A stretch of 12,920 bases of DNA from Promethearchaeota archaeon CR_4. GTDB lineage: Archaea; Asgardarchaeota; Lokiarchaeia; Sigyniarchaeales; CR-4. Each line of letters starts with the position of its first letter. Position 1 is the stretch's first letter. The DNA lies in NCBI GenBank assembly GCA_001940655.1, contig MBAA01000114.1, forward strand, positions 1 through 12,920, given 5' to 3'. Shown here one piece after another: positions 7,189-12,920 of this stretch. The translations under genes were made by a program, and so were the position numbers. The notes beneath the pieces were generated by a model that worked only from the letters and a program-made list of their open reading frames with translations, did no database searches and was not told the DNA's origin.

Positions 7189-7946
7189 TTGATCCCCTCC
7201 ACCCACTTGATTGCATAGTGTTCGAGTGCGTAAAAGAAGAATAAGATCGCCAACCCAATGATCGCCAGTGCGACCATCCCGGCCATCATAAACGTGTAAT
7301 TCCCAATGTTTTTCATGTCATTGATGAAGTACCCGACCCCGGCATCACTAACGCCAATCATTTCCGCCGCGATGACACACATCCACCCGATTCCGATGGA
7401 CACCTTTGCGCCAGTCAGAATGTTGGGGCCAATCGCGGGAAGAACGACCCGCCAGATAATCTGAGACCGGTTCGCCCCAAGGGACTGTGCGACATCCCGG
7501 TAGACTGGTTTCACGTGACGCACCCCATCCGCGACATTTTGGAGGAGAGGGAAGAACGCGCCGATGAAAATGATGAACGCGTGCGATATAATGCTGATAC
7601 CAAATAGTATGATGGCAATGGGAACCCAAGCGATGGGAGGAATAGGGCGGATAAAGTCAACCACGGGTTCAAGAATCAACCTGCCTCGCTTGTTCAAACC
7701 CAGAAAGAGTCCTAATGGGACTGCCAACAAGATGGCATAGAGAAATCCGAGTAAAACTCTCCCGAAACTCGTGAAAACGTGTTCTAAGAGGGTCACTCCG
7801 TACATACCCTTGCTGACGAGGGGTCCAAGCGCGAGCATAGTGCTGATCGGGTCAGGAATTATTTTCACGCCAGCAATCCATTCTTGGAGGAGGGACACGC
7901 GCTCCCAGAGTCCGAGTAGGATCCCCAACCCGATTGCATAATACAC
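7185..7946 (-). CDS. ABC transporter permease, SsuC/TauC type
   Basis: A membrane permease of at least 253 residues with about six helices. The cytoplasmic coupling loop DVAQSLGANRSQIIWRVVLP at residues 151-170 is the EAA motif that docks on the ATPase. A conserved PIPPIAWVPI stretch at 101-110 is typical of the nitrate/sulfonate/taurine group. The start is uncertain. GTG 7946 is the only standard start codon, but it falls at the very edge of the first helix and has no ribosome site. The frame is open back to the regulator stop codon at 7992-7994, and the codon right after it is ACG, set 7 bases from AAAGGGGGG. Starting there would add 15 residues, TPNTSLKKTLLVKAV after the first, a basic tail normal for such permeases. 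The gene lies in an operon between the regulator and the ATPase. Confidence 0.9.
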   Translation of the reverse strand: MYYAIGLGILLGLWERVSLLQEWIAGVKIIPDPISTMLALGPLVSKGMYGVTLLEHVFTSFGRVLLGFLYAILLAVPLGLFLGLNKRGRLILEPVVDFIRPIPPIAWVPIAIILFGISIISHAFIIFIGAFFPLLQNVADGVRHVKPVYRDVAQSLGANRSQIIWRVVLPAIGPNILTGAKVSIGIGWMCVIAAEMIGVSDAGVGYFINDMKNIGNYTFMMAGMVALAIIGLAILFFFYALEHYAIKWVEGIK

Positions 7947-7991
7947 AGCTTTAACGAGTAAGGTCTTTTTTAAAGAGGTGTTGGGAGTCGT

Positions 7992-8636
7992 TTAATTGCC
8001 CCCCTTTCGTGGTTTTTGAGGTTGTGGTTCTTGGATTTCCACGTGGAGGATTTGAGGGCGGCAGAGAATCTTTGCTTCCTTGCCCAACTTGGTTTCGAAG
8101 AACGATTGAAAATATTTTCCCCAATATTGGCTGTACTTGAGTTCATTCAACTCGTGTGCAAAGACCATTTTATATTGCCCTGGACCACCCTTTTCGCATC
8201 GGATGCTCCGAAAATAGTTTGCACTTATCCAGATTATTTTGATGGCCTTGAGAACTTCCTCCAACGAGAGCTCTGTTAATTTTTTATAATTGTAAAACCA
8301 CTCGATGATTTCCGTTGCGTTATTATTCAGGATCGCTTTTTCGGGGATTTCATCAATGTAACTCAGGAAAGTCGTCTTCCCGACTGCCACCATATTCAAT
8401 TCAGAACGCATGAACCCCCAGATCATATCTGTATCTAGGATTTGCTTGTTTTCGGGGATAACCAATCCCTCGTGAAGCTCTAAAAGGTCAATTGCCTTTT
8501 CGATGGTTTTGGAATGACTCCCGTGTTTTTTTGAAAGGGTTTTAATTTTTTCGAAGCATTCTGCCGAGATCGTAGTATGCAAGTGCTTACTCTTTCCCGT
8601 TTCTATATCAGGCATAATTTTACGCCAACCTAACAT
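7992..8636 (-). CDS. Ribbon-helix-helix regulator with C-terminal sensor-like domain
   Basis: A 214-residue protein. Residues 18-54 look like a ribbon-helix-helix DNA-binding unit: strand KHLHTTI, helix AECFEKIKTLSKKHG, turn, helix SHSKTIEKAIDLLEL. RHH proteins bind as dimers through the strand. The rest (about 70-205) is a mixed alpha/beta domain I do not recognise, with VAVGKTTFLSYI at 83-94 and a HELNELKYSQYWGKYFQSFF segment; it may sense a ligand. It starts the operon with the permease and ATPase and faces the binding-protein gene, so it is the likely regulator of the transporter. Start ATG 8636 has no ribosome site but sits about 33 bases below a TAAATAT box, fitting a nearly leaderless mRNA. 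ATG 8615 is an alternative. The gene is AT-rich compared with the genes at the left. Confidence 0.7.
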   Translation of the reverse strand: MLGWRKIMPDIETGKSKHLHTTISAECFEKIKTLSKKHGSHSKTIEKAIDLLELHEGLVIPENKQILDTDMIWGFMRSELNMVAVGKTTFLSYIDEIPEKAILNNNATEIIEWFYNYKKLTELSLEEVLKAIKIIWISANYFRSIRCEKGGPGQYKMVFAHELNELKYSQYWGKYFQSFFETKLGKEAKILCRPQILHVEIQEPQPQKPRKGGN

Positions 8637-8777
8637 TTTGAATGGAATGGAGAAGTGATCTTGTCATATTTAATGTCTATTGTACATTTGTGTACAGTTA
8701 CGAACATATATATTTATGGGTTGTACATGATTGTCTCGAACACCTGATCACAACACAAAAATGTTGGAGAGAAAAAT
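8637..8777. promoter_or_regulatory. Divergent promoters with three TGTACA palindromes
   Basis: This region separates the regulator operon (minus) from the binding-protein gene (plus). TAAATAT on the minus strand (8666-8672) and ATATATATT on the plus strand (8706-8714) are the likely TATA boxes. TGTACA occurs at 8681-8686 and 8691-8696, separated by TTTG and lying between the boxes, and again at 8722-8727, just before the likely plus-strand start of RNA near 8737. Two of them are preceded by T and followed by T. RHH regulators often bind short repeated palindromes, so this is a good operator candidate for the product of 7992-8636. Confidence 0.6.
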
Positions 8778-9788
8778 ATGAATTGGACAAGAGGAAAGGT
8801 TTTGTTCGTGTCCCTCCTCGTTGTCGTAACTGGCACGAGTATAGGGATAAGTTTTTACGTGAACTCGCTTCCAGACGTGAGAATTGGATACCTTGGTGGC
8901 GACCTCCACCAGCTTGCGTACTACGTGGCGGTCAAGCAAGGATTCTACCAAGAAGAAGGACTTACTGTGGAGGGGATATCCTACGCAAATGGAGCGGAGG
9001 TCATGATTAGCTTCGAGTCCCTCAATCGCCCGATTGACATGGCATATCTCGGGTTTGCTCCAGCCATCACGCATCGGTTCACAGTTGCTTCAGCTAAGAT
9101 CACTGTTTTAGCCGGGGTTAACGTGAATGGCACGGCGATCGTGGTTAATAACTCCATAAATTCGATGCTGGACTTGATTGGCAAAAAAATCGCGATCCCT
9201 GCCCGGAATAATATGCAGGATTTCATTTTGCGGATGGCACTCGATGACGCTGGATTGAAATATGATGACGTGACAACCGTGCCAGGTATGTCCGGAAGTG
9301 ACATGATCACCGCACTACAAGGGAACTCCATTGACGCATTCGTATCTTGGGAACCGTTCCCTTCTCGGGCAACGTATGGAACCAGCATCGTAGGAAAGAT
9401 TCTAAATAATAGCGGGACGCTGTGGCCAAACCACCCTTGTTGCGTCATCGCGTCACACGATGATTTCATTGCTAGTCATCGGGATATCGTGGCGAAGGTA
9501 TTGAAGGTTCATGTGAAGGCGACGCAGTGGATTCTCGATAACTGGGAAGCGGCGAAAGAAATCGCGATGGCGGACATGAACCTGTCCAATGAACAAGCAA
9601 CCGCAGCGATGAGCAACGTGGGGTTCCAATATGAACCCATCCTGTCGGAATACGTCACTTTCCTTCAGAAACTCGTTGCGCTAAATCCCAGCATTGCTAT
9701 GAACTCCACCTACATCCCCGCGGGGATGAACGAGACGCAATTCATCAATTACTTCGTCAACACTACGATCTTGCATTCCATTTTATAA
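8778..9788 (+). CDS. ABC transporter substrate-binding protein, NMT1/SsuA type, membrane-anchored
   Basis: A 336-residue extracellular binding protein. Residues 8-28 form one hydrophobic helix with no lipobox cysteine, so it is either an uncleaved anchor or a signal peptide; an anchor is usual in archaea. Then comes the two-lobe fold: VRIGYLGGDLHQLAYYVAVKQ from 34, GFYQEEGLTVE, DMAYLGFAPAI at 87-97, IGKKIAIP at 134-141, and GNSIDAFVSWEPFPSRA at 182-198, all typical of the nitrate/sulfonate/taurine and NMT1-like group. Several N-x-S/T sequons (NGT, NNS, NLS, NST, NET, NTT) fit a glycosylated surface protein. ATG 8778 has GGAGAG 6 bases upstream. It is divergent from the permease and ATPase operon and surely works with them. 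The ligand is unknown. Confidence 0.9.
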   Translation: MNWTRGKVLFVSLLVVVTGTSIGISFYVNSLPDVRIGYLGGDLHQLAYYVAVKQGFYQEEGLTVEGISYANGAEVMISFESLNRPIDMAYLGFAPAITHRFTVASAKITVLAGVNVNGTAIVVNNSINSMLDLIGKKIAIPARNNMQDFILRMALDDAGLKYDDVTTVPGMSGSDMITALQGNSIDAFVSWEPFPSRATYGTSIVGKILNNSGTLWPNHPCCVIASHDDFIASHRDIVAKVLKVHVKATQWILDNWEAAKEIAMADMNLSNEQATAAMSNVGFQYEPILSEYVTFLQKLVALNPSIAMNSTYIPAGMNETQFINYFVNTTILHSIL

Positions 9789-9827
9789 TATTGCAGCGAA
9801 TCGTGACGAATTCCACAACTTATCCCC

Positions 9828-9845
9828 TTTTTCCTTTTATTTTTC
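9828..9845 (+). terminator. Pyrimidine- and T-rich terminator after the binding-protein gene
   Basis: TTTTTCC, TTTTA and TTTTTCT runs begin about 40 bases after the TAA stop. This is the archaeal oligo-T form, without a hairpin. Confidence 0.5.
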
Positions 9846-9910
9846 TGTACAGAATGTTAAACTCCAATATTTAATCCGCCCACAATCAGGTAACATTCTT
9901 TTTCATAGAA

Positions 9911-10516
9911 TTATGCTTCACGAGCAATGTCATATGTGACTAGATCAAGCAGCCTTTCAAATATTAAGTCATAAACCTTAGCAGAGTAATCTGCGCGGTG
10001 GGAAAAAAGCAAAAAAACTAATTTTAATTCCCCTATGGCGAGTAAGTTGTCAATATCTTTCAATATACCAACTTGTTTCATTTGTTCAATAAATGGAATA
10101 TATTGTTGCTCATCGAGCTGTGCCGACAATAGGGAAAGCGCCTCGGGATTCTTCCGCAGCAAATATTCCATTTCTTCCTTATTGAATACAATATTGAAAA
10201 TTGGATTCTTCCCTATTGCTTGGTACTGCGCACGGAGAAACGTTTTCAACTTCTCCTTGGGGGGCACCCGAGAGGCCAAGAGTGTCTTAAACAACGACTG
10301 ATGCATCTCTGCCGACACTGCGGTAAAGATATGGAGGAAGAGTTGTTCTTTTGATGGAAAAAATAGGTAAAAAGTGCCTTTTGCAATCCCACAATGTTTC
10401 GTGATATCCTCGATGTTCGTTTTCCTTATGCCAAATTTTCCAAATAATTCCAAACCAACGTCAATTATTTTTTGTCGGACGCGATCTCGCTCGTCAGAAC
10501 TGAATCCCCGGGGCAT
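9911..10516 (-). CDS. TetR-family transcriptional regulator
   Basis: A 201-residue repressor-type protein. Residues 10-60 form the TetR DNA-binding domain: RQKIIDVGLELFGKFGIRKTNIEDITKHCGIAKGTFYLFFPSKEQLF, with the helix-turn-helix at about 33-52. The remaining helical part is the variable ligand and dimer domain. I chose ATG 10516; a TTG at 10525 in frame is less likely. The TATA box CCTTATAAGG (10545-10554) predicts a transcript start near 10523, so the mRNA has a very short leader and no ribosome site. The gene is divergent from the short-chain dehydrogenase at 10627, which is the likely target, together with itself. Ligand unknown. Confidence 0.88.
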   Translation of the reverse strand: MPRGFSSDERDRVRQKIIDVGLELFGKFGIRKTNIEDITKHCGIAKGTFYLFFPSKEQLFLHIFTAVSAEMHQSLFKTLLASRVPPKEKLKTFLRAQYQAIGKNPIFNIVFNKEEMEYLLRKNPEALSLLSAQLDEQQYIPFIEQMKQVGILKDIDNLLAIGELKLVFLLFSHRADYSAKVYDLIFERLLDLVTYDIAREA

Positions 10517-10525
10517 AAAGGTCAA

Positions 10526-10626
10526 GTTTTTCTAAGAATTAACACCTTATAAGGATTGGTGACCAGAGACCTTATATAGTCATGAAGTCACAAATGTCAT
10601 AAATAAAAAAACAATATGGTGATATT
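10526..10626. promoter_or_regulatory. Divergent TetR / dehydrogenase promoters with central palindrome
   Basis: ACCTTATA occurs twice, at 10544-10551 and 10569-10576. The first lies in the palindrome CCTTATAAGG and serves as TATA box for the TetR gene; the second (CTTATATAG) serves the dehydrogenase gene. Between them is the perfect odd palindrome TGGTGACCA at 10557-10565, a candidate TetR operator able to block both promoters. GGTGAT at 10618-10623 is the ribosome site of the dehydrogenase. Confidence 0.55.
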
Positions 10627-11841
10627 ATGATTATTTCCGAAGGAAAACTGACTCCCGAGACACTGTCAGGTCAAGTTGCTATCGTGACCGGCGGGGGAGA
10701 TGGCATTGGTTTTGAAGCTGCTCGGGCACTTGCGTGGCTAGGTGCTTACGTTATTATTGCAGAGATAAATCCAGAAACCGGCAAGGTCGCGTTCGAGAAA
10801 ATTAGTGACGAATTAGGGTCGACTAAGGTTGAATTCATCAGAACTGACGTTGGGGACGAAAAAAGCGTGCATAATCTCGCAATCAAACTGGCGCGATCGC
10901 ACCGGGTGGTAGACATCCTCCTCAATAATGCGGCTGTCGAGCCTGTCGGAGCAGTAAAGAATTGCGCTATTGAAGATTGGGATCTTAGTTATCGGGTCAA
11001 CCTGCGAGGTCCCGTGCTCATAACTCGTGAATTTTTACCTGCGATGTTGGAACGAACGCACGGTGTCATCGTATTCGTAACATCCGTTGGCGGAGCGTTT
11101 ATGGGTCCATATGAAACCCAAAAAGCCGCTCAAGTAGAGCTGGCAAACACCTTAGATGCCGAGTGTGCAAATACCGGCGTCTCAGTCTTCACCATCGGGC
11201 CTGGATTAGTCTTAGAAACCCCTGGAGCCCAGGCAAGTGTACCCAAAGTAGCAAAACTGATGAGTATGAACCTTGAAGAATTTTACAAGTTAGGGCAAGA
11301 TGCACTCCTTACAGTTGAAGCCGCGGGGGCAGGGTTTGCAGCCGCTATTGCCCGAGCGGCCGAATTCCGTGGGAAGATGATTTCCTCGTTCGAGGCTTTA
11401 CAAGGTGCAGGAATTGTTTTTGGACAGAAGGTTGACTTGTCAAATAACCCTCTGACCCCCGAGAAAGCTGCTATGGTATTAGACCAAATGCAAAAAATAA
11501 GAGCAATCTTAGAAGATCGAAACAAGGAATGGCAAATTTTGGGAGTATTTCAGCGGAAGTGGATGTTTGGTGATTTCGCAAAAAGAGTGGGCATCTCAGT
11601 CGGTGAATTCATCAACCTACTTCAAAAATCGCGCGCGGAAGTCTCTATAGGCCACAGTCGCGAGTTACACCAAGTGGGTCCATTCGCCTTCAAGTTAGTA
11701 AAGTATTTCGAGCATCTGCAAGAATTGACCAGAGGGTACTTGAAAGAACCAAAATTGCTCGCTGACCAGCTCCAACTCCAGCAGCAGTGGCAAGCCAGTG
11801 CGCAATCATTGGGGACTTTCATCCAACGCATAGCGGAGTGA
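10627..11841 (+). CDS. Short-chain dehydrogenase/reductase with long C-terminal extension
   Basis: A 404-residue protein. Residues 14 to about 260 are a Rossmann-fold short-chain dehydrogenase: TGGGDGIG at 21-28 for NAD(P), LNNAAVEP around 99-106, a serine in FVTSVGG, and the catalytic pair Y162 and K166 in YETQK. After this come about 140 helical residues with no family I know, including QRKWMFGDFAKRVGISVGEFINLLQKSR and a Gln-rich LQLQQQWQASAQS end. Typical members have about 250 residues, so the tail is unusual; it may drive oligomer formation or bind a partner. An acidic residue after the first strand (E in IAEINPETG) suggests NAD rather than NADP, but this is a weak sign. GGTGAT lies 3 bases before ATG 10627. 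It is probably controlled by the divergent TetR gene. Confidence 0.85.
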   Translation: MIISEGKLTPETLSGQVAIVTGGGDGIGFEAARALAWLGAYVIIAEINPETGKVAFEKISDELGSTKVEFIRTDVGDEKSVHNLAIKLARSHRVVDILLNNAAVEPVGAVKNCAIEDWDLSYRVNLRGPVLITREFLPAMLERTHGVIVFVTSVGGAFMGPYETQKAAQVELANTLDAECANTGVSVFTIGPGLVLETPGAQASVPKVAKLMSMNLEEFYKLGQDALLTVEAAGAGFAAAIARAAEFRGKMISSFEALQGAGIVFGQKVDLSNNPLTPEKAAMVLDQMQKIRAILEDRNKEWQILGVFQRKWMFGDFAKRVGISVGEFINLLQKSRAEVSIGHSRELHQVGPFAFKLVKYFEHLQELTRGYLKEPKLLADQLQLQQQWQASAQSLGTFIQRIAE

Positions 11842-11844
11842 AGA

Positions 11845-11903
11845 TTTCGACAATCTATGCAGCATTCTTTATTTCACGAAGTTGTCGGAGAGGTTACTCT
11901 CTC
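11845..11903. terminator. Two hairpins between convergent genes
   Basis: CGACAA (11848-11853) pairs with TTGTCG (11882-11887), extendable by wobble pairs, around a 28-base loop that includes CTTTATTT. GAGAG (11888-11892) and CTCTC (11897-11901) form a second short stem over the end of the minus-strand gene. They may end transcription from both sides. Confidence 0.35.
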
Positions 11904-12109
11904 ATGCGCAAGCTTACCACGGCGAGCATGATATTCAAGATGCCGGCAATTAAACCGAAATAAAAACCCACGTCCGGCCACCAATCATATATGTCGTAGG
12001 CAGCACCAAACGAAGCAACGCCGACAATCATCATAACAATAGTCAACAATCCCAAAATGGGGATTATTTTCATCCCGGGCAGTTTTTGGAATAATGGTAT
12101 GGGTTTCAA
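11894..12109 (-). CDS. C-terminal half of a TAG-interrupted four-helix membrane protein
   Basis: This open stretch encodes two membrane helices: IIPILGLLTIVMMIVGVASFG and FYFGLIAGILNIMLAVVSL, joined by an acidic/aromatic loop with YDIYDWWPDV. It is in the same frame as the gene at 12131-12349 and is separated from it only by one TAG codon (12131-12133) plus seven codons. It has no good start of its own: the first in-frame candidate is TTG 12109, ATG 12073 lies inside the loop before the helix, and neither has a ribosome site. I therefore think it is the second half of one 151-residue protein. No known family is recognised. Confidence 0.5.
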   Translation of the reverse strand: MKPIPLFQKLPGMKIIPILGLLTIVMMIVGVASFGAAYDIYDWWPDVGFYFGLIAGILNIMLAVVSLRMRE

Positions 12110-12130
12110 TTCATTGAATACAAAGATGAA

Positions 12131-12349
12131 CTAGACAGCTAGCAAAATACTACCAATAATTTGTGCAGCGAGGGTTCCATCCGTGCGATACTCGCAGATC
12201 AAGCAGGCATACCGCTCACCAGAATAATACCCCGTCAAATAAAATCCCGCAAAATCGGCCGCTAAAAGCAAGATCATTCCAACAAGCGAGAGAATGGCTA
12301 TAATGAGCGAAATTATTTTTTGTTTCGGAAGAGTCATACCTTTCACCAT
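12131..12349 (-). CDS. N-terminal half of a TAG-interrupted four-helix membrane protein
   Basis: Encodes 72 residues: a basic start, one membrane helix (IISLIIAILSLVGMILLLAADF), an outside loop with YACLICEYRTDG, and then LAAQIIGSILLAV, the first 13 residues of a second helix, where TAG ends the frame. If the TAG is read as an amino acid, the helix continues as FIFVFNEL to normal length and two further helices follow (11894-12109). An AAATAT box on the minus strand (12376-12381) predicts a transcript start near 12352. ATG 12349 would be almost leaderless; ATG 12337 has GGTGA 5 bases or so upstream and is equally plausible. Unknown function. It is either a recent pseudogene, a sequence error or a readthrough gene. 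Confidence 0.5.
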   Translation of the reverse strand: MVKGMTLPKQKIISLIIAILSLVGMILLLAADFAGFYLTGYYSGERYACLICEYRTDGTLAAQIIGSILLAV

Positions 12350-12387
12350 TTGATACGTTAACCCAAGATTGCTACATATTTGTTAAT

Positions 12388-12427
12388 AACACTTTTGGAA
12401 AGAAGTTAAATCTATTTTAAAAGTGTT
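12388..12427 (-). terminator. Inverted repeat after the DUF2461-like gene
   Basis: AACACTTTT (12388-12396) is complementary to AAAAGTGTT (12419-12427), giving a 9-base-pair stem with a 22-base AT-rich loop. It starts about 25 bases beyond the minus-strand stop at 12452 and ends before the TATA-like box of the membrane-protein gene. It could be a terminator or an operator for that gene. Confidence 0.35.
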
Positions 12428-12451
12428 GGACAGGGGATACGTCTTCTCGCG

Positions 12452-12920
12452 TCAAACAGTTATTTCCACGCTTGCGTTACGCAACTCCCAGAAGAAGTAA
12501 TAGAGGGGTTTCAAGAAGAGAAATCCCTTCTGGATCACTTCGACAAGATCCCCTTGAAAAATTATGGGTTCAATTGGGCGGTTGCACATCACGTAGAGTT
12601 CCTTTCGCTGGTACCACGTCATAAGTTCGGGGGGTACGGGAACCTGTGATTTGAGGGGACGTTTGTATTGCGAACCAAGCAGCTCGAAACCAGAATTCGG
12701 CGTGAATAAAATATTGAATTGTTGCACGTCCTCTGGTGCCTCTTCGATTCGCGTACGAAGGGCATTCATTGTGTTCTTAGTGGCGGTGTAAAAACCCACG
12801 CCGTATCGATAGGTATCTGGCATCAACTCAAAGAAGTAAACCGGGTCGTTCTTCCAATCCTTCGTGGCCCGCTTGAAGCTCAACCACATGTTCGGGCGGT
12901 AGGGGGACTTGTCCTTGGAG
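12452..12920 (-). CDS. DUF2461-like protein, N-terminus cut by window edge
   Basis: The frame runs off the right edge, so 156 codons are visible and the true start lies outside; the ATG at 12889 is internal. The visible part begins SKDKSPYRPNMWLSFKRA and continues YFFELMPDTYRYGVGFYTATKNTMNALRTRI, which matches the DUF2461 (TIGR02453) pattern of a KDKRPY..N entry, a central GxGxY segment and a following helix. The later part has RPLKSQVPVPPELMTWYQRKELYV and ends LKPLYYFFWELRNASVEITV, also as in that family. Members are usually about 210-230 residues, so roughly the first third is missing. The biochemical role of the family is not known to me. The stop is TGA at 12452-12454. Confidence 0.75.
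   Translation of the reverse strand, partial: SKDKSPYRPNMWLSFKRATKDWKNDPVYFFELMPDTYRYGVGFYTATKNTMNALRTRIEEAPEDVQQFNILFTPNSGFELLGSQYKRPLKSQVPVPPELMTWYQRKELYVMCNRPIEPIIFQGDLVEVIQKGFLFLKPLYYFFWELRNASVEITV

Noticed and set aside
7189..7206. Upstream GTG 7206 as ATPase start
   Set aside because: It would place the ribosome site GGAGGGG inside the gene; GTG 7188 has that site at proper distance and the 4-base overlap with the permease stop.
9847..9852. Fourth TGTACA as part of the operator set
   Set aside because: It lies beyond the 3' end of the binding-protein gene and far from a promoter; a single 6-base match is easily chance.

Overview
The window most likely comes from an archaeon, probably of the Asgard group (Promethearchaeota). 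Three things point there. Several genes have a TATA-like box about 25-30 bases before the start codon and little or no leader. Gene ends carry oligo-T tracts. The protein at 5640-6191 has the CPxC ... CPH ... VRGYQ pattern that I remember as common in Asgard genomes. That lineage call rests on memory and is an inference. No rRNA, tRNA, CRISPR array, transposase or integrase was seen.

Left part (273-5436), G+C-rich with many C- or G-ending codons: a two-gene redox unit followed by a larger flavoenzyme. A VAO/PCMH-type FAD dehydrogenase (273-1877) ends 3 bases before an HdrD/GlcF-like iron-sulfur protein (1881-3323). After a 397-base gap with repeats and possible RNA structure comes a 571-residue acyl-CoA dehydrogenase-like protein (3721-5436), closed by a strong GC-rich hairpin. 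A simple reading is that the FAD protein oxidises an organic substrate and passes electrons to the iron-sulfur protein. Whether the acyl-CoA dehydrogenase shares that pathway is open.

Middle part (5640-9788): an Asgard-type cysteine protein on the minus strand, then an import system of the nitrate/sulfonate/taurine type. A ribbon-helix-helix regulator, a permease and an ATPase form a tightly packed minus-strand operon (8636 down to 6421). The membrane-anchored substrate-binding protein is divergent (8778-9788). The 141-base region between the divergent genes has three TGTACA palindromes placed around both TATA-like boxes, so the regulator probably controls the whole transporter.

Right part (9911-12920): a TetR-type repressor diverges from an unusually long short-chain dehydrogenase, with a palindrome between their promoters. 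Next is a small four-helix membrane protein on the minus strand whose frame is cut by one in-frame TAG inside a membrane helix. The window ends inside a DUF2461-like gene that enters from the right edge.

Most promising for follow-up: the TAG-interrupted membrane gene, the repeat-rich leader before the acyl-CoA dehydrogenase, the TGTACA operator with its two-domain regulator, and the VAO-type/HdrD-type dehydrogenase pair.
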